Part shown: piece by piece, positions 35,589 through 44,231 of the stretch
Layout: every line of letters begins with the position of its first letter
Numbering within the stretch: the first letter of the stretch is position 1
Origin: Planctomycetota bacterium
Lineage (GTDB): Bacteria; Planctomycetota; UBA1135; GCA-002686595
Length of the DNA: 64,000 nucleotides
Direction of reading: 5' to 3'
NCBI GenBank assembly: GCA_002686265.1
Contig: NZBA01000020.1
Coordinates: forward strand, 56,823 to 120,822
The notes under the pieces: model-generated
Databases searched by the model: none
Told to the model about the DNA's origin: nothing
The model's input: only the letters and a program-made list of their open reading frames with translations
Program-made: the position numbers and the translations under genes

Positions 35589-36742
35589 GCTCGGTCGAGG
35601 GCCTGCTGCTCGCCGAGGGAGCGCTGGTCGCCGGCCGCATCGATTGCGAAGGCGGGCTCATCGCGGGCCTCGAGCTCGCTGAATGCTCCGCGCTCGCTCC
35701 TGGCGCACCGCTCGTCGCTCCGGGCTTGGTGGACCTGCACGTCCACGGCTTCGGCGGCGCAGATCCGCTCACAGACCTCGCGGGAATGGCGCGTGCCCTA
35801 GCGCGTGCGGGGACGACCGCTTTCCAACCGACGCTCTTTCCCGCCGCTCCGCAGCGGCTCGGAGCGCACTGCGCCGGCGTGCACGCCGCGGCTGCTGGCC
35901 TCGGCGAGGGCGCGGCACGCGTACTCGGCCTGCACCTCGAGGGCCCCTTCGTCAACCCGCGCCGCGCCGGCGCCCTCCCCGTCGAAGCCCTGGCCGCGCC
36001 CTCGCCCGAGGGCTTGCGAGCGATCCTGGGCCCCGCGACCGACGGCGGCCGCGGCGTGCGCACGGTAACCCTGGCGCCCGAGCTTCCCGGTGCGGGGGAG
36101 TTGATCGGAGAGCTTGCACGCTCGGGCGTGCGCGTCTCCCTCGGCCACAGTCTGGCGACCGGCTCCGAGGCGCGGACCGCCGTGGCCGCCGGCGCCGCGG
36201 GCGTGACCCACCTCTACAACGCCATGGGCGGCGTCCACCATCGCAACAGCGGCCTGGCAAACGTCGCTTTGGTCGAGGACGTACTGAGCGTGGAGATCAT
36301 CGGCGATCTGGTGCACGTCGGGCCCGAGGCTCTCGACCTCGCCCTACGCGCCCGCGGGCCGCGGGGGCTGTGCTTGGTCAGCGACGCCTTGCGGGGAGCC
36401 GGCACCGGATGCGATGTCTTCCACTGGCACGGTCGAGACCACGAGATCAGAGACGGCGCCGCCTACTACCCCGCCCGCGGTGACGGTGAGCCCGCGCGCT
36501 TGGCGGGATCGGCGCTCTCCCAGCTCGAGATGGTCCGGCGCTTGGTGGCGCGCGGCGTCGTCGGCGTCGAGGACGCGTTGACCATGGCCTCCGAGGCCCC
36601 CGCCCGTGCCTTGGGCCTGGAAGACGATCTCGGCCGCCTGCGGATCGGCGGCCGCGCGGACCTCCTGTTGCTCGACGCCGCCGACCTCGCCCTGCGGGAG
36701 GTCTGGATCGGGGGGGAGCCCCTCGCCGCTCCCCGTGGCTGA
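35585..36742 (+). CDS. nagA: N-acetylglucosamine-6-phosphate deacetylase
   Basis: A 385-aa amidohydrolase that deacetylates GlcNAc-6-P in amino-sugar and cell-wall recycling. The metal site is shown by LVDLHVHGFGG, LHLEGPFVNPRRAGA (metal Glu), VSLGHSLATG (His) and VTHLYNAMGGVHHRNSG (His), with the catalytic Asp in CLVSDALRG. The GTG start overlaps rsmD by 4 bases. A 7-base hairpin follows the stop directly. Confidence 0.93.
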   Translation: MSSVEGLLLAEGALVAGRIDCEGGLIAGLELAECSALAPGAPLVAPGLVDLHVHGFGGADPLTDLAGMARALARAGTTAFQPTLFPAAPQRLGAHCAGVHAAAAGLGEGAARVLGLHLEGPFVNPRRAGALPVEALAAPSPEGLRAILGPATDGGRGVRTVTLAPELPGAGELIGELARSGVRVSLGHSLATGSEARTAVAAGAAGVTHLYNAMGGVHHRNSGLANVALVEDVLSVEIIGDLVHVGPEALDLALRARGPRGLCLVSDALRGAGTGCDVFHWHGRDHEIRDGAAYYPARGDGEPARLAGSALSQLEMVRRLVARGVVGVEDALTMASEAPARALGLEDDLGRLRIGGRADLLLLDAADLALREVWIGGEPLAAPRG

Positions 36743-36766
36743 CGGACGCGCTTCAGCCTGCGTCCG
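36743..36766 (+). terminator. Stem-loop after nagA
   Basis: CGGACGC and GCGTCCG form a perfect 7-base stem with a 10-base loop beginning at the first base after the nagA stop. No T-run follows, so termination is plausible but not certain. Confidence 0.5.
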
Positions 36767-36786
36767 AGTCTGCCGATGAGGCGAGG

Positions 36787-37440
36787 GTGAAGCGCTCCCT
36801 CCCCGCCGTTCTGTTCCTCGCGCTCTCCCTGGCCGGGGGGGAGGCGACTTCCGACGAGCCCGCCGTCGGCGCGCACCTGCCGTCTGGCGCCGCGGCCGCG
36901 GCCGAGCTCCTGCCCGCGCTTGTGGCCTACGCGGAACTCGACGCGCATCCCGGCCGCTTCCTCGGCCGGCGCGTGCGCGTACACGTGCAGGCGGGCGCGT
37001 GGGTCGAGCGTTGGGATCCATTCCTGACGCGCTTTGGGAGCGAGGAATTCCGCGCTCTCGACGCTTGGGCCGACGAGCAACGGCTGTGGGAGGCAGCCGA
37101 ACACGCCGCGCCTCTCGCACGCCTGTTCGTGCGCCGCGGGAGCGCTGCGGAGTGGGCGCTCTCGCAGGCCCGCACCTTCGACCGCTTCGAGCTCGAACTG
37201 GACGTGCGCTCGGTTCTCGTGGACCGGCCTTGGGTGGAGGTCTCCACCGTCCGTCCCCTGGAGGGCGGCTGGAGCGAAGGAGCGCTGATCCACGCCGCGC
37301 GCGCCGCGGACCTGCACGCCAAGGGCGCCGACCCCCGCGCCCGCGGGGAGCTAGAGCGCGCCCTACGCGGGCCGCTGCACGAGTCCGCGCGGCGGGCCCT
37401 CGCCGAGCTCGCCTCGGCTGGCCCCCGCGAAGGCGGCTGA
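36787..37440 (+). CDS. Secreted hypothetical protein
   Basis: A 217-aa protein starting at GTG with GAGG upstream. The first 20 residues look like a signal peptide (KRSLPAVLFLALSLAGG). The segment YAELDAHPGRFLGRRVRVHVQA resembles the start of an OB-fold nucleic-acid- or membrane-protein domain, and WADEQRLWEA follows. The C-terminal third is Ala/Arg-rich and helical. No family assigned. It sits between nagA and recN on the same strand. Confidence 0.6.
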   Translation: MKRSLPAVLFLALSLAGGEATSDEPAVGAHLPSGAAAAAELLPALVAYAELDAHPGRFLGRRVRVHVQAGAWVERWDPFLTRFGSEEFRALDAWADEQRLWEAAEHAAPLARLFVRRGSAAEWALSQARTFDRFELELDVRSVLVDRPWVEVSTVRPLEGGWSEGALIHAARAADLHAKGADPRARGELERALRGPLHESARRALAELASAGPREGG

Positions 37441-37502
37441 GCGCAGGCTTCGTCCCCGACGATTGCAACCCACCGCCGCCTCGTGCGATCCTTTCAGGCG
37501 GC

Positions 37503-39281
37503 ATGCTTACCGAGCTCTGCATCCGCGATCTCGCGCTCTTCGAGCGCGCCGAGCTCACCTTTGGTCGGGGTTTGAACGTGGTCACGGGCGAGACGGGGGC
37601 GGGAAAGAGCCTCTTGATCGGTGCCCTCGAGCTGCTGCTCGGGCGTCGACCGCGTGCGAACCTGCTGCGCCGCGGCGCCGAGCGCGCCGGGGTCGAGGGG
37701 CGCTGGTGCTTTGCGCCCGGCGCCGAGCCGGCTGCGCTCGTCGAGTGGTTGCGGCGCGAGCTGCCCGACGCCCTGGAGGAGGCCGAATCCGAAGAAGGTC
37801 TGGAGCTCGTCCTCTCGCGCACTCTGGCGAGCGACGGCCGTACACGCGCGCGCGTCAACCACCGTCCCGTGACCCGGCGCGCCCTGCGCGAGTTGGCGGG
37901 GATGCTGGTCGAGGTCCACGGACAGAACGACCACCAGAACCTGCTCGGGCGCGCCGAGCAGACCCGGGTGGTGGACGCTTTTGGGGGGCTGGCGCCCCTG
38001 CTGGCGGAATACCGCTCGGCGCGCGAGCACTGGCTGGCCCTCACCGAGCGCGCTCGTTCATGGGAGGCGGACGAGACCCGCCGCCGTGACCGTATCGATT
38101 TGCTGCGCTTTCAGGTGAGCGAGCTGGAGGGACTCGGTCTCGCCGCGGGCGAGGATGGGGCCCTGCGTCGTGAGCGCGAGGTGTTGCGCAACGCCGATGA
38201 GCTCGAGACACAACTCGGCGGCATCGTCGAGGAGCTCGCCGAGCGCGACGGCTCTGTGCTCGGCGCCCTGCAGGGCGCCGAGGCCACTGTCGGGCGCTGG
38301 GAGGCGAGCATCGAGTGCCTCTCGTCACCGGCGGCCGACTTGCGCGGGGCGACCGCGCACCTCGAGCAGGCGCTGGCCGCCCTGCGCACCTTCCTGGACG
38401 AGACCGAGTGCGAGGTGGGTCGCCTCGAAGAGGTCGAGGCGCGCCTGGCGGAGATCGAGCGCCTCGCCCGCAAGCACCGCGCCGGCGCGGAGGAGCTGGC
38501 GGAGTTGCTGGAGGGCCAGCGCGCCGAGCTGGACGAGCTCGTCGCGTACGAGACGGGACTGGAGGACCTCGCCGCCGAGCGGGAGGAGGCCCTGGCGCGG
38601 CTCGAGGCGGCCGCCGGGGAGCTCTCGGGGGCCCGGCGTGCCTTGGGACCGCGCCTGGTCGAGGCCGTCACGGCGGGCCTGGAGGAGCTGGGTTTGGAGC
38701 GGGCGCGCTTCGACCTGCGCGTCGCCCCGCGGGTCCTCGAGAGCGATCCGACGGCCGAAGGCGCCCCACCCGATCCCGAGGCCCTCGCGCGCCGCTTCGC
38801 TCCCGACGGTTGCGACGATCTGGAGTTCCTGCTGGCCGCCAATCCGGGAGAGGGCTGCGCCCCGCTGGCGGGCGTGGCCTCGGGTGGCGAAGCGGCGCGC
38901 ATCATGCTCGCCCTGCGCGGAGCGTTGGCGAGCTGCCAGTCGATCCCCAGCCTCGTCTTCGACGAGATCGACGCCGGTGTCGGCGGTCGCCTCGCGCCGC
39001 GGGTCGGTGAGCACCTGCGCGCCCTCGGCTCGCAGTACCAGATCCTGTGCGTTACCCACCTCCCAGCGGTGGCCGCGGCCGCCGACCGTCATCTGCGCGT
39101 CGCCAAGCGCGAGAGCGACGGTCGCACCACTACCTCTGTCGCGACCCTCGAGGGAGACGCGCGCATCGAGGAGGTGGCCGACATGATCTCCGGCGGTGCG
39201 GATCAGAGCACGGCCCGGGCCGAGGCGCGGCGGTTGCTCGAGGCACCCCGTGGCGGCGCTACGGCGCCGGGCGCTGTTTGA
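37503..39281 (+). CDS. recN: DNA repair protein RecN (SMC-like ATPase)
   Basis: A 592-aa protein of usual RecN length. Walker A is GETGAGKS (29-36) in MLTELCIRDLALFERAELTF..., a long central coiled coil runs from about 150 to 430, and the C-terminal half-ATPase has ASGGEAARIMLAL (signature motif) and LVFDEIDAGVGGR (Walker B). RecN tethers broken DNA ends in recombinational repair. Its 3' end overlaps the stop of the convergent decarboxylase gene by 23 bases. There is no LexA box I can recognise upstream. Confidence 0.95.
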   Translation: MLTELCIRDLALFERAELTFGRGLNVVTGETGAGKSLLIGALELLLGRRPRANLLRRGAERAGVEGRWCFAPGAEPAALVEWLRRELPDALEEAESEEGLELVLSRTLASDGRTRARVNHRPVTRRALRELAGMLVEVHGQNDHQNLLGRAEQTRVVDAFGGLAPLLAEYRSAREHWLALTERARSWEADETRRRDRIDLLRFQVSELEGLGLAAGEDGALRREREVLRNADELETQLGGIVEELAERDGSVLGALQGAEATVGRWEASIECLSSPAADLRGATAHLEQALAALRTFLDETECEVGRLEEVEARLAEIERLARKHRAGAEELAELLEGQRAELDELVAYETGLEDLAAEREEALARLEAAAGELSGARRALGPRLVEAVTAGLEELGLERARFDLRVAPRVLESDPTAEGAPPDPEALARRFAPDGCDDLEFLLAANPGEGCAPLAGVASGGEAARIMLALRGALASCQSIPSLVFDEIDAGVGGRLAPRVGEHLRALGSQYQILCVTHLPAVAAAADRHLRVAKRESDGRTTTSVATLEGDARIEEVADMISGGADQSTARAEARRLLEAPRGGATAPGAV

Positions 39282-40713
39282 GCAGCGCCGCCGTCTCTTC
39301 GACCACGGCCTCGACGCACTCGCGCACGCGCTCGAAGTGCGTGCGGAACGACAGCACGCAGATGCGCAGGGTGAAGCGCCCGCCGAGGATCGTGGGCGTG
39401 ATGTAGAAGCGTCGCCGTGCGTTCACACGCTCGAGGAGCGCGCGATTGAGTCGCTCCGTATCCTCTCCCTCTCCCGCGATGCGGAAGGCGAGAAGAGAGA
39501 GCTGCGGTGCTGCGACCAGCTCGATCCCCTCGACCGCGCCGAGGGCGTCGGCGGCCCAGCGTGCGAGATCGAGTTTCTCGTCGAGGTTCTCGCGGAAGGG
39601 GCCGATGCCGTGCAGGACGATCGGCAGCCAGACTCGCAGGCCGCGACAGTCGCGTGAGAGCTCAGGGGAGATCTCGCAGAAATCGACCCGTTCCTGCCCG
39701 TCCTGCATCGCGGGCATGTAGTCGGCGGCGATGCTGTGGGTGCGGCGCAGGTCCGCAAGGTCGCGGGTGAGCAGGCAGCCGGTGCCGTAGGGCAGGAACA
39801 GTCCCTTGTGCGGGTCGAGGGTCACCGAATCCGCGCGTTCGATCCCCGCCAAGGCGGTGGTGCCGCGCTCGGTGAGGGTGAAGAAGCCCCCGTAGGCGGC
39901 GTCGATGTGCAGCCACAAGCCGTCGGTCAAGGCGACGTCCGCCACGGCGTTGAGGTCGTCCACTGCGCCGGTGTTGGTCGTCCCGGCGGTGGCGCAGACC
40001 AGGAAGGGGCGCAGACCCGCGGCGCGGTCGGTGGCGATGGCCTCGGTCAAAGCGTCGACGCGCATGCGGAACGCGTCGTCGGAGGGGACGCGGCGCACCT
40101 GCTCGGGCGCGAAGCCGGCTAGCAGGGCGGCCTTGACCACACTGTGGTGGGCCTGGTCGGAGGCGTAGAGGACGCCGCCGGCGGTCTCGTCTCCCAGGCG
40201 ACAGCGGCGGGCGGTGACGACCGCCGACCAGTTGGCGAGCGAGCCGCCGGGGGTCAGGAACCCTCCGCTGGTGGGCGGGTAGCCCATCAGGTCGCAGAAC
40301 CAGCGCACGACCGTCGTCTCGAGCTGGGCCAGACCGGGCGCGGCGGCCCAGACGCCGACGTAGCGGTTGAGCACGCCGGAGATCAGGTCCGCTACGGCGG
40401 CCTCGGGCAGCCCGCCCCCGGGGATGAAGGCCAGGTAACCCGGTCCCGCAGTCTGGAAACCGGTGGGAACCAGGCGCTCGAAGAGCAGGTCGAGCGCCTG
40501 TTCGACGTCGGCCGCCCCCTCGGGGAGGGGGGCGCCCGCGACGGCCCGCGCGGCCTCGTCTCCGCCGTCGGGGTGCCAGGCCGGCTGGCTCTCGAGGGTG
40601 TCGAGGTAGGCGCCCAGGCGCCGTCCGACCCGCGCGAGGAGGGCCCCGAACCGCTCGCCCGAGAGCTCGAGGCAGCGATCGGCGTCGATGGGGAGGCCGT
40701 CGGGGGGATCCAT
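39259..40713 (-). CDS. PLP-dependent amino acid decarboxylase (aromatic-L-amino-acid/group II type)
   Basis: A 484-aa fold-type-I PLP enzyme. His190 in SDQAHHS stacks on the cofactor, Asp271 in LWLHIDAAYGGF binds the pyridine nitrogen, and Lys303 in VTLDPHKGLFLPYG forms the Schiff base. ATAGTTNTGAVDD is the family glycine/threonine segment. Homologues decarboxylate aromatic amino acids, histidine, glutamate or 2,4-diaminobutyrate; sequence alone does not give the substrate. The frame remains open far upstream, but ATG 40713 starts the conserved N-terminal helix. The 111-base gap to the divergent manA gene must hold both promoters. Confidence 0.9.
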   Translation of the reverse strand: MDPPDGLPIDADRCLELSGERFGALLARVGRRLGAYLDTLESQPAWHPDGGDEAARAVAGAPLPEGAADVEQALDLLFERLVPTGFQTAGPGYLAFIPGGGLPEAAVADLISGVLNRYVGVWAAAPGLAQLETTVVRWFCDLMGYPPTSGGFLTPGGSLANWSAVVTARRCRLGDETAGGVLYASDQAHHSVVKAALLAGFAPEQVRRVPSDDAFRMRVDALTEAIATDRAAGLRPFLVCATAGTTNTGAVDDLNAVADVALTDGLWLHIDAAYGGFFTLTERGTTALAGIERADSVTLDPHKGLFLPYGTGCLLTRDLADLRRTHSIAADYMPAMQDGQERVDFCEISPELSRDCRGLRVWLPIVLHGIGPFRENLDEKLDLARWAADALGAVEGIELVAAPQLSLLAFRIAGEGEDTERLNRALLERVNARRRFYITPTILGGRFTLRICVLSFRTHFERVRECVEAVVEETAALLKQRPAP

Positions 40714-40824
40714 GGCGGTGGTCGGGGAGCGGGTGGGGGTCGCGGTCGCGGTCGTGGCGCGCGCCGCGGAGCGCGACGGATGGGGGGAAGGGAACGGAGG
40801 AGTACGGTACCCTGTCCCGCCACC

Positions 40825-41850
40825 GTGAGTGCCGCCGAACCCGTCGACCCCGCCCTCTGCCAGCCCCTGCGCTTCGACCGCGCTTGTCTGGAGAAGGTGT
40901 GGGGTGGGCGCGCCCTCGAGCAGACGCCGGGCATCGCCCTGAGTGCCGAGGGACCGATCGGAGAGGTCTGGGAACTCGCCGACCGCGAGGAACACACGTC
41001 CAAGGTGGCTTGGGGGCCCTTGGCCGGGCGCTCCCTGCGTGGGCTGCTGGAGGACGAGCCGCAGGCCATGCTGGGCCGCGCCCGTCTCAGCGTGCGCGAC
41101 CGCTTTCCGCTCTTGATCAAGTACCTCTGCGCCGGCCGCCCCTTGAGTGTCCAGGTGCACCCCGACGACGCTGCGGCGCGGCGAATGCACCTGAGCGACG
41201 CGGGCAAGTTCGAGGCTTGGTACGTCCTGGCGGCCGAGCCCGGCAGCGTGCTCTACCTGGGCCTGCAGCCCGGCGTGGACGCCGCGAGGTTCGCGGCCCA
41301 GGCCGGCGGTCCAGGCGTGGCGGATCTGTTGATGGCCTGGCCCGCCCATGCCGGCCAGTTCGCCGTCGTGCCGGCCGGTACCCTGCACTCGATCGGAGCG
41401 GGCGTCACCGTGGTCGAGATCCAGCAGAACTCCGACGTCACCTTCCGCCTCTACGACTGGGACCGCATGGGTCTCGACGGCGAGCCGCGGGAAGTCCACC
41501 TGGAGCAGGCCTTGCTGGCCCTGGACTACGAGGCGCAGGTCGAGGGACCGCACGAGCCCCTCCTCGAGGAGCGCTCGGAGGGCAACCGCGGTGCCGTCTT
41601 GTGTGACGGCGAGCACTTCGGCATCGAGCTCCTGGAGGTCGGCACCCACGTGGATCTCGAGACGGACGACCTGGCCATCGTGTACATCGTCATCTCCGGT
41701 CGTGGCGGCATCAGCCGCGAGGCCGCGCACGACGACGGCTTGGCGATGGATTCCGGCGACACCTGGTTCGTCCCGGCCTGTGTGGGCGCCCACCGGCTCG
41801 AGGCCCGCGGCGAGCCGATGAACGTGCTGCGCGTGGAGACGAGAGCCTGA
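40825..41850 (+). CDS. manA: Mannose-6-phosphate isomerase, class I
   Basis: A 341-aa cupin enzyme interconverting fructose-6-P and mannose-6-P. The opening KVWGGRALEQ, the zinc-site pattern LSVQVHPDD and KFEAWYVLAAEPGS, and VPAGTLHSIGAGVTVVEIQQNSDVTFRLYDWDR identify the short bacterial form. GTG start at 40825. It is 2 bases upstream of the pseudouridine synthase gene start. Confidence 0.92.
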   Translation: MSAAEPVDPALCQPLRFDRACLEKVWGGRALEQTPGIALSAEGPIGEVWELADREEHTSKVAWGPLAGRSLRGLLEDEPQAMLGRARLSVRDRFPLLIKYLCAGRPLSVQVHPDDAAARRMHLSDAGKFEAWYVLAAEPGSVLYLGLQPGVDAARFAAQAGGPGVADLLMAWPAHAGQFAVVPAGTLHSIGAGVTVVEIQQNSDVTFRLYDWDRMGLDGEPREVHLEQALLALDYEAQVEGPHEPLLEERSEGNRGAVLCDGEHFGIELLEVGTHVDLETDDLAIVYIVISGRGGISREAAHDDGLAMDSGDTWFVPACVGAHRLEARGEPMNVLRVETRA

Positions 41851-41852
41851 CG

Positions 41853-42890
41853 ATGGCAAGGGCGGCGAGAGGTGCGGGCGAGGCAGGCGGACCGCGGCGG
41901 CGGGGACGCGTCGCGAAGGCAGCGAAGGCCGGCGGCGGCCGCGCTCGCTCCGCGGGGACGCGCAAGAAGCAGGCCGCGGCCGGCGGTGCGCGCAAGAAGC
42001 AGGCCGCGGACGGCGGTGCGCGCAAGAAGCAGGCCGCGGCCCCGGCGCCGGGGGGGCGGGCCGACGGGCTCGTGCGTTTGAACAAATTGCTGGCCGACAA
42101 CGGTGTGGCCTCCCGCAGGGCGGCGGACGAGATGATCGAGGCCGGGAAGGTCACCATCGACGGCGAGCGCACGACGACCCTCGGCCTGCGCGTCGATCCA
42201 GACCAGCAGGTCGTCGAAGTGAACGGCGAGATCCTGCGCTCAGGGAAAGGGCAACGGCGGACCTACTACCTCCTGAACAAGCCAGCGGGGGTCGTCTGCA
42301 CCAACGATCGCCGCGAGAGTCGGCCGCGCGCCGTAGACCTCATCACCGACCGCAACAAGGGTCGCATCTACTCTGTCGGGCGCCTCGACGAGAAGAGCAA
42401 GGGACTGCTCCTGCTCACCAACGACGGCGACTTCGCCAACCGCGTCATGCACCCGCGCTACGGCGTGAGCAAGACCTACCTGGTCAAGCTGCGCGGCCGT
42501 GTGGAAGACGACACCCTGAACGCGATCCGAGACGGCGTCTACCTCTCGGGCACGAAGACGCGCGGTATTCGGGTTCTGATCCGAAAGCGCTCGCACGAGT
42601 ACACGCACCTGATGGTCGTCCTGCGTGAAGGCGTCAACCGCGAGATCCGGCGCATGTTCGCGCAGGTCGGCTTCAAGGTCGTCGACCTCAAGCGTGCGCG
42701 CATCGGCCACCTGACGGATCGCGGGTTGAAGATCGGCTCGTGGCGTCCGCTGACGCGGGCGGAGGTCGAGCAGTTGCTCGCCATCAGCAACGGGGAGGAG
42801 GAGCCTGGACCGCACCCGGATCGCCGGACGAGGGGACGCTCCGGCGGGCGCGGGGGAGCCGGCGGTCCCCGTGGGCGACGGAGGGGCTGA
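41853..42890 (+). CDS. Ribosomal pseudouridine synthase, RsuA/RluB family
   Basis: A 345-aa protein. A low-complexity basic N-terminus with three RKKQAA(A/D) repeats (about 37-65) precedes an S4 RNA-binding domain (RLNKLLADNGVASRRAADEMIEAGKVTIDG). The catalytic domain follows with Asp in VGRLDEKSKGLLLLTNDG and the KTYLVKLRG and REGVNREIRRMF motifs of the RsuA/RluB/RluE/RluF group. The C-terminus is another basic Gly/Arg tail. It isomerises a uridine in 16S or 23S rRNA, most likely an RluB-type site, but the position cannot be told from sequence. Confidence 0.92.
   Translation: MARAARGAGEAGGPRRRGRVAKAAKAGGGRARSAGTRKKQAAAGGARKKQAADGGARKKQAAAPAPGGRADGLVRLNKLLADNGVASRRAADEMIEAGKVTIDGERTTTLGLRVDPDQQVVEVNGEILRSGKGQRRTYYLLNKPAGVVCTNDRRESRPRAVDLITDRNKGRIYSVGRLDEKSKGLLLLTNDGDFANRVMHPRYGVSKTYLVKLRGRVEDDTLNAIRDGVYLSGTKTRGIRVLIRKRSHEYTHLMVVLREGVNREIRRMFAQVGFKVVDLKRARIGHLTDRGLKIGSWRPLTRAEVEQLLAISNGEEEPGPHPDRRTRGRSGGRGGAGGPRGRRRG
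41961..42042 (+). repeat. 30-base tandem repeat inside the pseudouridine synthase gene
   Basis: Units starting at 41961 and 41991 are identical except for one base, and a third partial unit (20 matching bases) starts at 42021. Each full unit codes for RKKQAA(A/D)GGA in the disordered basic N-terminus. Because the unit is a multiple of three, copy-number change keeps the frame. Confidence 0.85.
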
Positions 42891-44231
42891 GTGGCTCGCC
42901 GCGCGCGGGATCTGCGGGCCGACAGCCCCTCGGGTGCGACACGCTCCGCCGGCGTGGTGCTGGCCGGGGCGCGCATTCGCGAGCACCGGCTGCGCAACGG
43001 GATGCGCGTGCTCCTCGCGGAGCGTCACGGCGACCCGGTGGTGGCCGTGGTGCTGCTCTACTGCGCCGGTGGGCGCACGGAGAGCGAGCGCGAGGCGGGA
43101 ATCTCCCACTTTCTCGAGCACATGATGTTCAAGGGCAGCGCGGCCTTCGGCAAGGGCGCCATCGACTTGGAGACCACGGTCTTGGGAGGTGTCAACAACG
43201 CCTACACGACGGCCGACCACACCGGCTATTGGTTCGAGTTCGCCTCCGATCGTTGGGAGAAGGCGTTGGAGATCGAGGCCGACCGCATGCGCGGGTTGCT
43301 CCTCGACGCGGAGGAGTTCGAGGCCGAGAAAACGGTCGTCCTCGAGGAACTGGCCATGGGCGAGGACGATCCCTGGCGCCGGCTCTCGACCGCCGTCGGC
43401 GCGGCGCTCTTCGGGCGCCACCCCTACGGCCGCCCTGTCGTGGGCTTCGCGGACACCCTACGCCGCATGAGCGTCGAGGACATGCGCGCCTACTACGATC
43501 GTTTCTACCACCCGGGAAACGCCACCCTGGTGGTCTGCGGCGATGTGCGGCCTTCCACGGCCCTGCGCGCCGTGCGGCGCCACTTCGGCGGGATCGACCC
43601 CGGCACGCCCTTCGACGAGGCCGACGCCTACCGCGCCCCGCTCCCAGAGCCCGCGGGCGGGGGGCGTCTCGAGATCCACTGGGACGACTCTGTCCGCAGG
43701 CTTTGCGTGGCCTGGCCCACGGTGCGGGTCGGCGTCGATGAGGACTACGCCTTCGACGTCCTCTCGACGATCCTCAGCACCGGCCGCCTCGCGCGCCTGT
43801 ACCGCCGGCTGGTCAAGGAGGAGGGGCTCGCCGTCAGCGTCTCGACCCACAACGACACGCGCGTCGAAGGCGGCGCCTTCTGGCTCCTCGCGGAGTGCAA
43901 GGAAGGGCGCGCTGCTGAGGAACTCGAGCGGGCCGTGGACGAGGAGATTGCCCGCCTGGGAGCGGAGCTGGTCAGTGCCTCGGAGTTGCGGCGGGCTCGC
44001 AACATCCTCCTCGCGGCGGACGCCTTCGAGTCCGAGACTGTCGCGGATCTGGCCGACGACCTCGGCGGCTTCGCCGTCGACGCCGACTGGCGCCTGGCTG
44101 TCGAGAACGCCGCACGCCTCGCGGCGGTCCGGCCGCGCCAGGTGCGCGACATCGTGCGGCGCTTTCTGCGCCCCGACAGGCGCATTCTCGGCTGGTCGCT
44201 ACCCGACGCGGAGCGGGAGGCGCGCGCGTGA
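42891..44231 (+). CDS. M16 zinc peptidase, active subunit
   Basis: A 446-aa insulinase/mitochondrial-processing-peptidase-type protein. The inverted zinc motif is HFLEH (His73, Glu76, His77) in AGISHFLEHMMFKGS, with the distal Glu in the following helix (ETTVLGGVNNAYTTAD and the EKTVVLEELAM stretch). The GTG start follows the upstream stop directly. The 3' end overlaps the next M16 gene by 4 bases, so the two form a coupled pair, as in bacterial two-subunit M16B peptidases. No clear signal peptide. Confidence 0.92.
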   Translation: MARRARDLRADSPSGATRSAGVVLAGARIREHRLRNGMRVLLAERHGDPVVAVVLLYCAGGRTESEREAGISHFLEHMMFKGSAAFGKGAIDLETTVLGGVNNAYTTADHTGYWFEFASDRWEKALEIEADRMRGLLLDAEEFEAEKTVVLEELAMGEDDPWRRLSTAVGAALFGRHPYGRPVVGFADTLRRMSVEDMRAYYDRFYHPGNATLVVCGDVRPSTALRAVRRHFGGIDPGTPFDEADAYRAPLPEPAGGGRLEIHWDDSVRRLCVAWPTVRVGVDEDYAFDVLSTILSTGRLARLYRRLVKEEGLAVSVSTHNDTRVEGGAFWLLAECKEGRAAEELERAVDEEIARLGAELVSASELRRARNILLAADAFESETVADLADDLGGFAVDADWRLAVENAARLAAVRPRQVRDIVRRFLRPDRRILGWSLPDAEREARA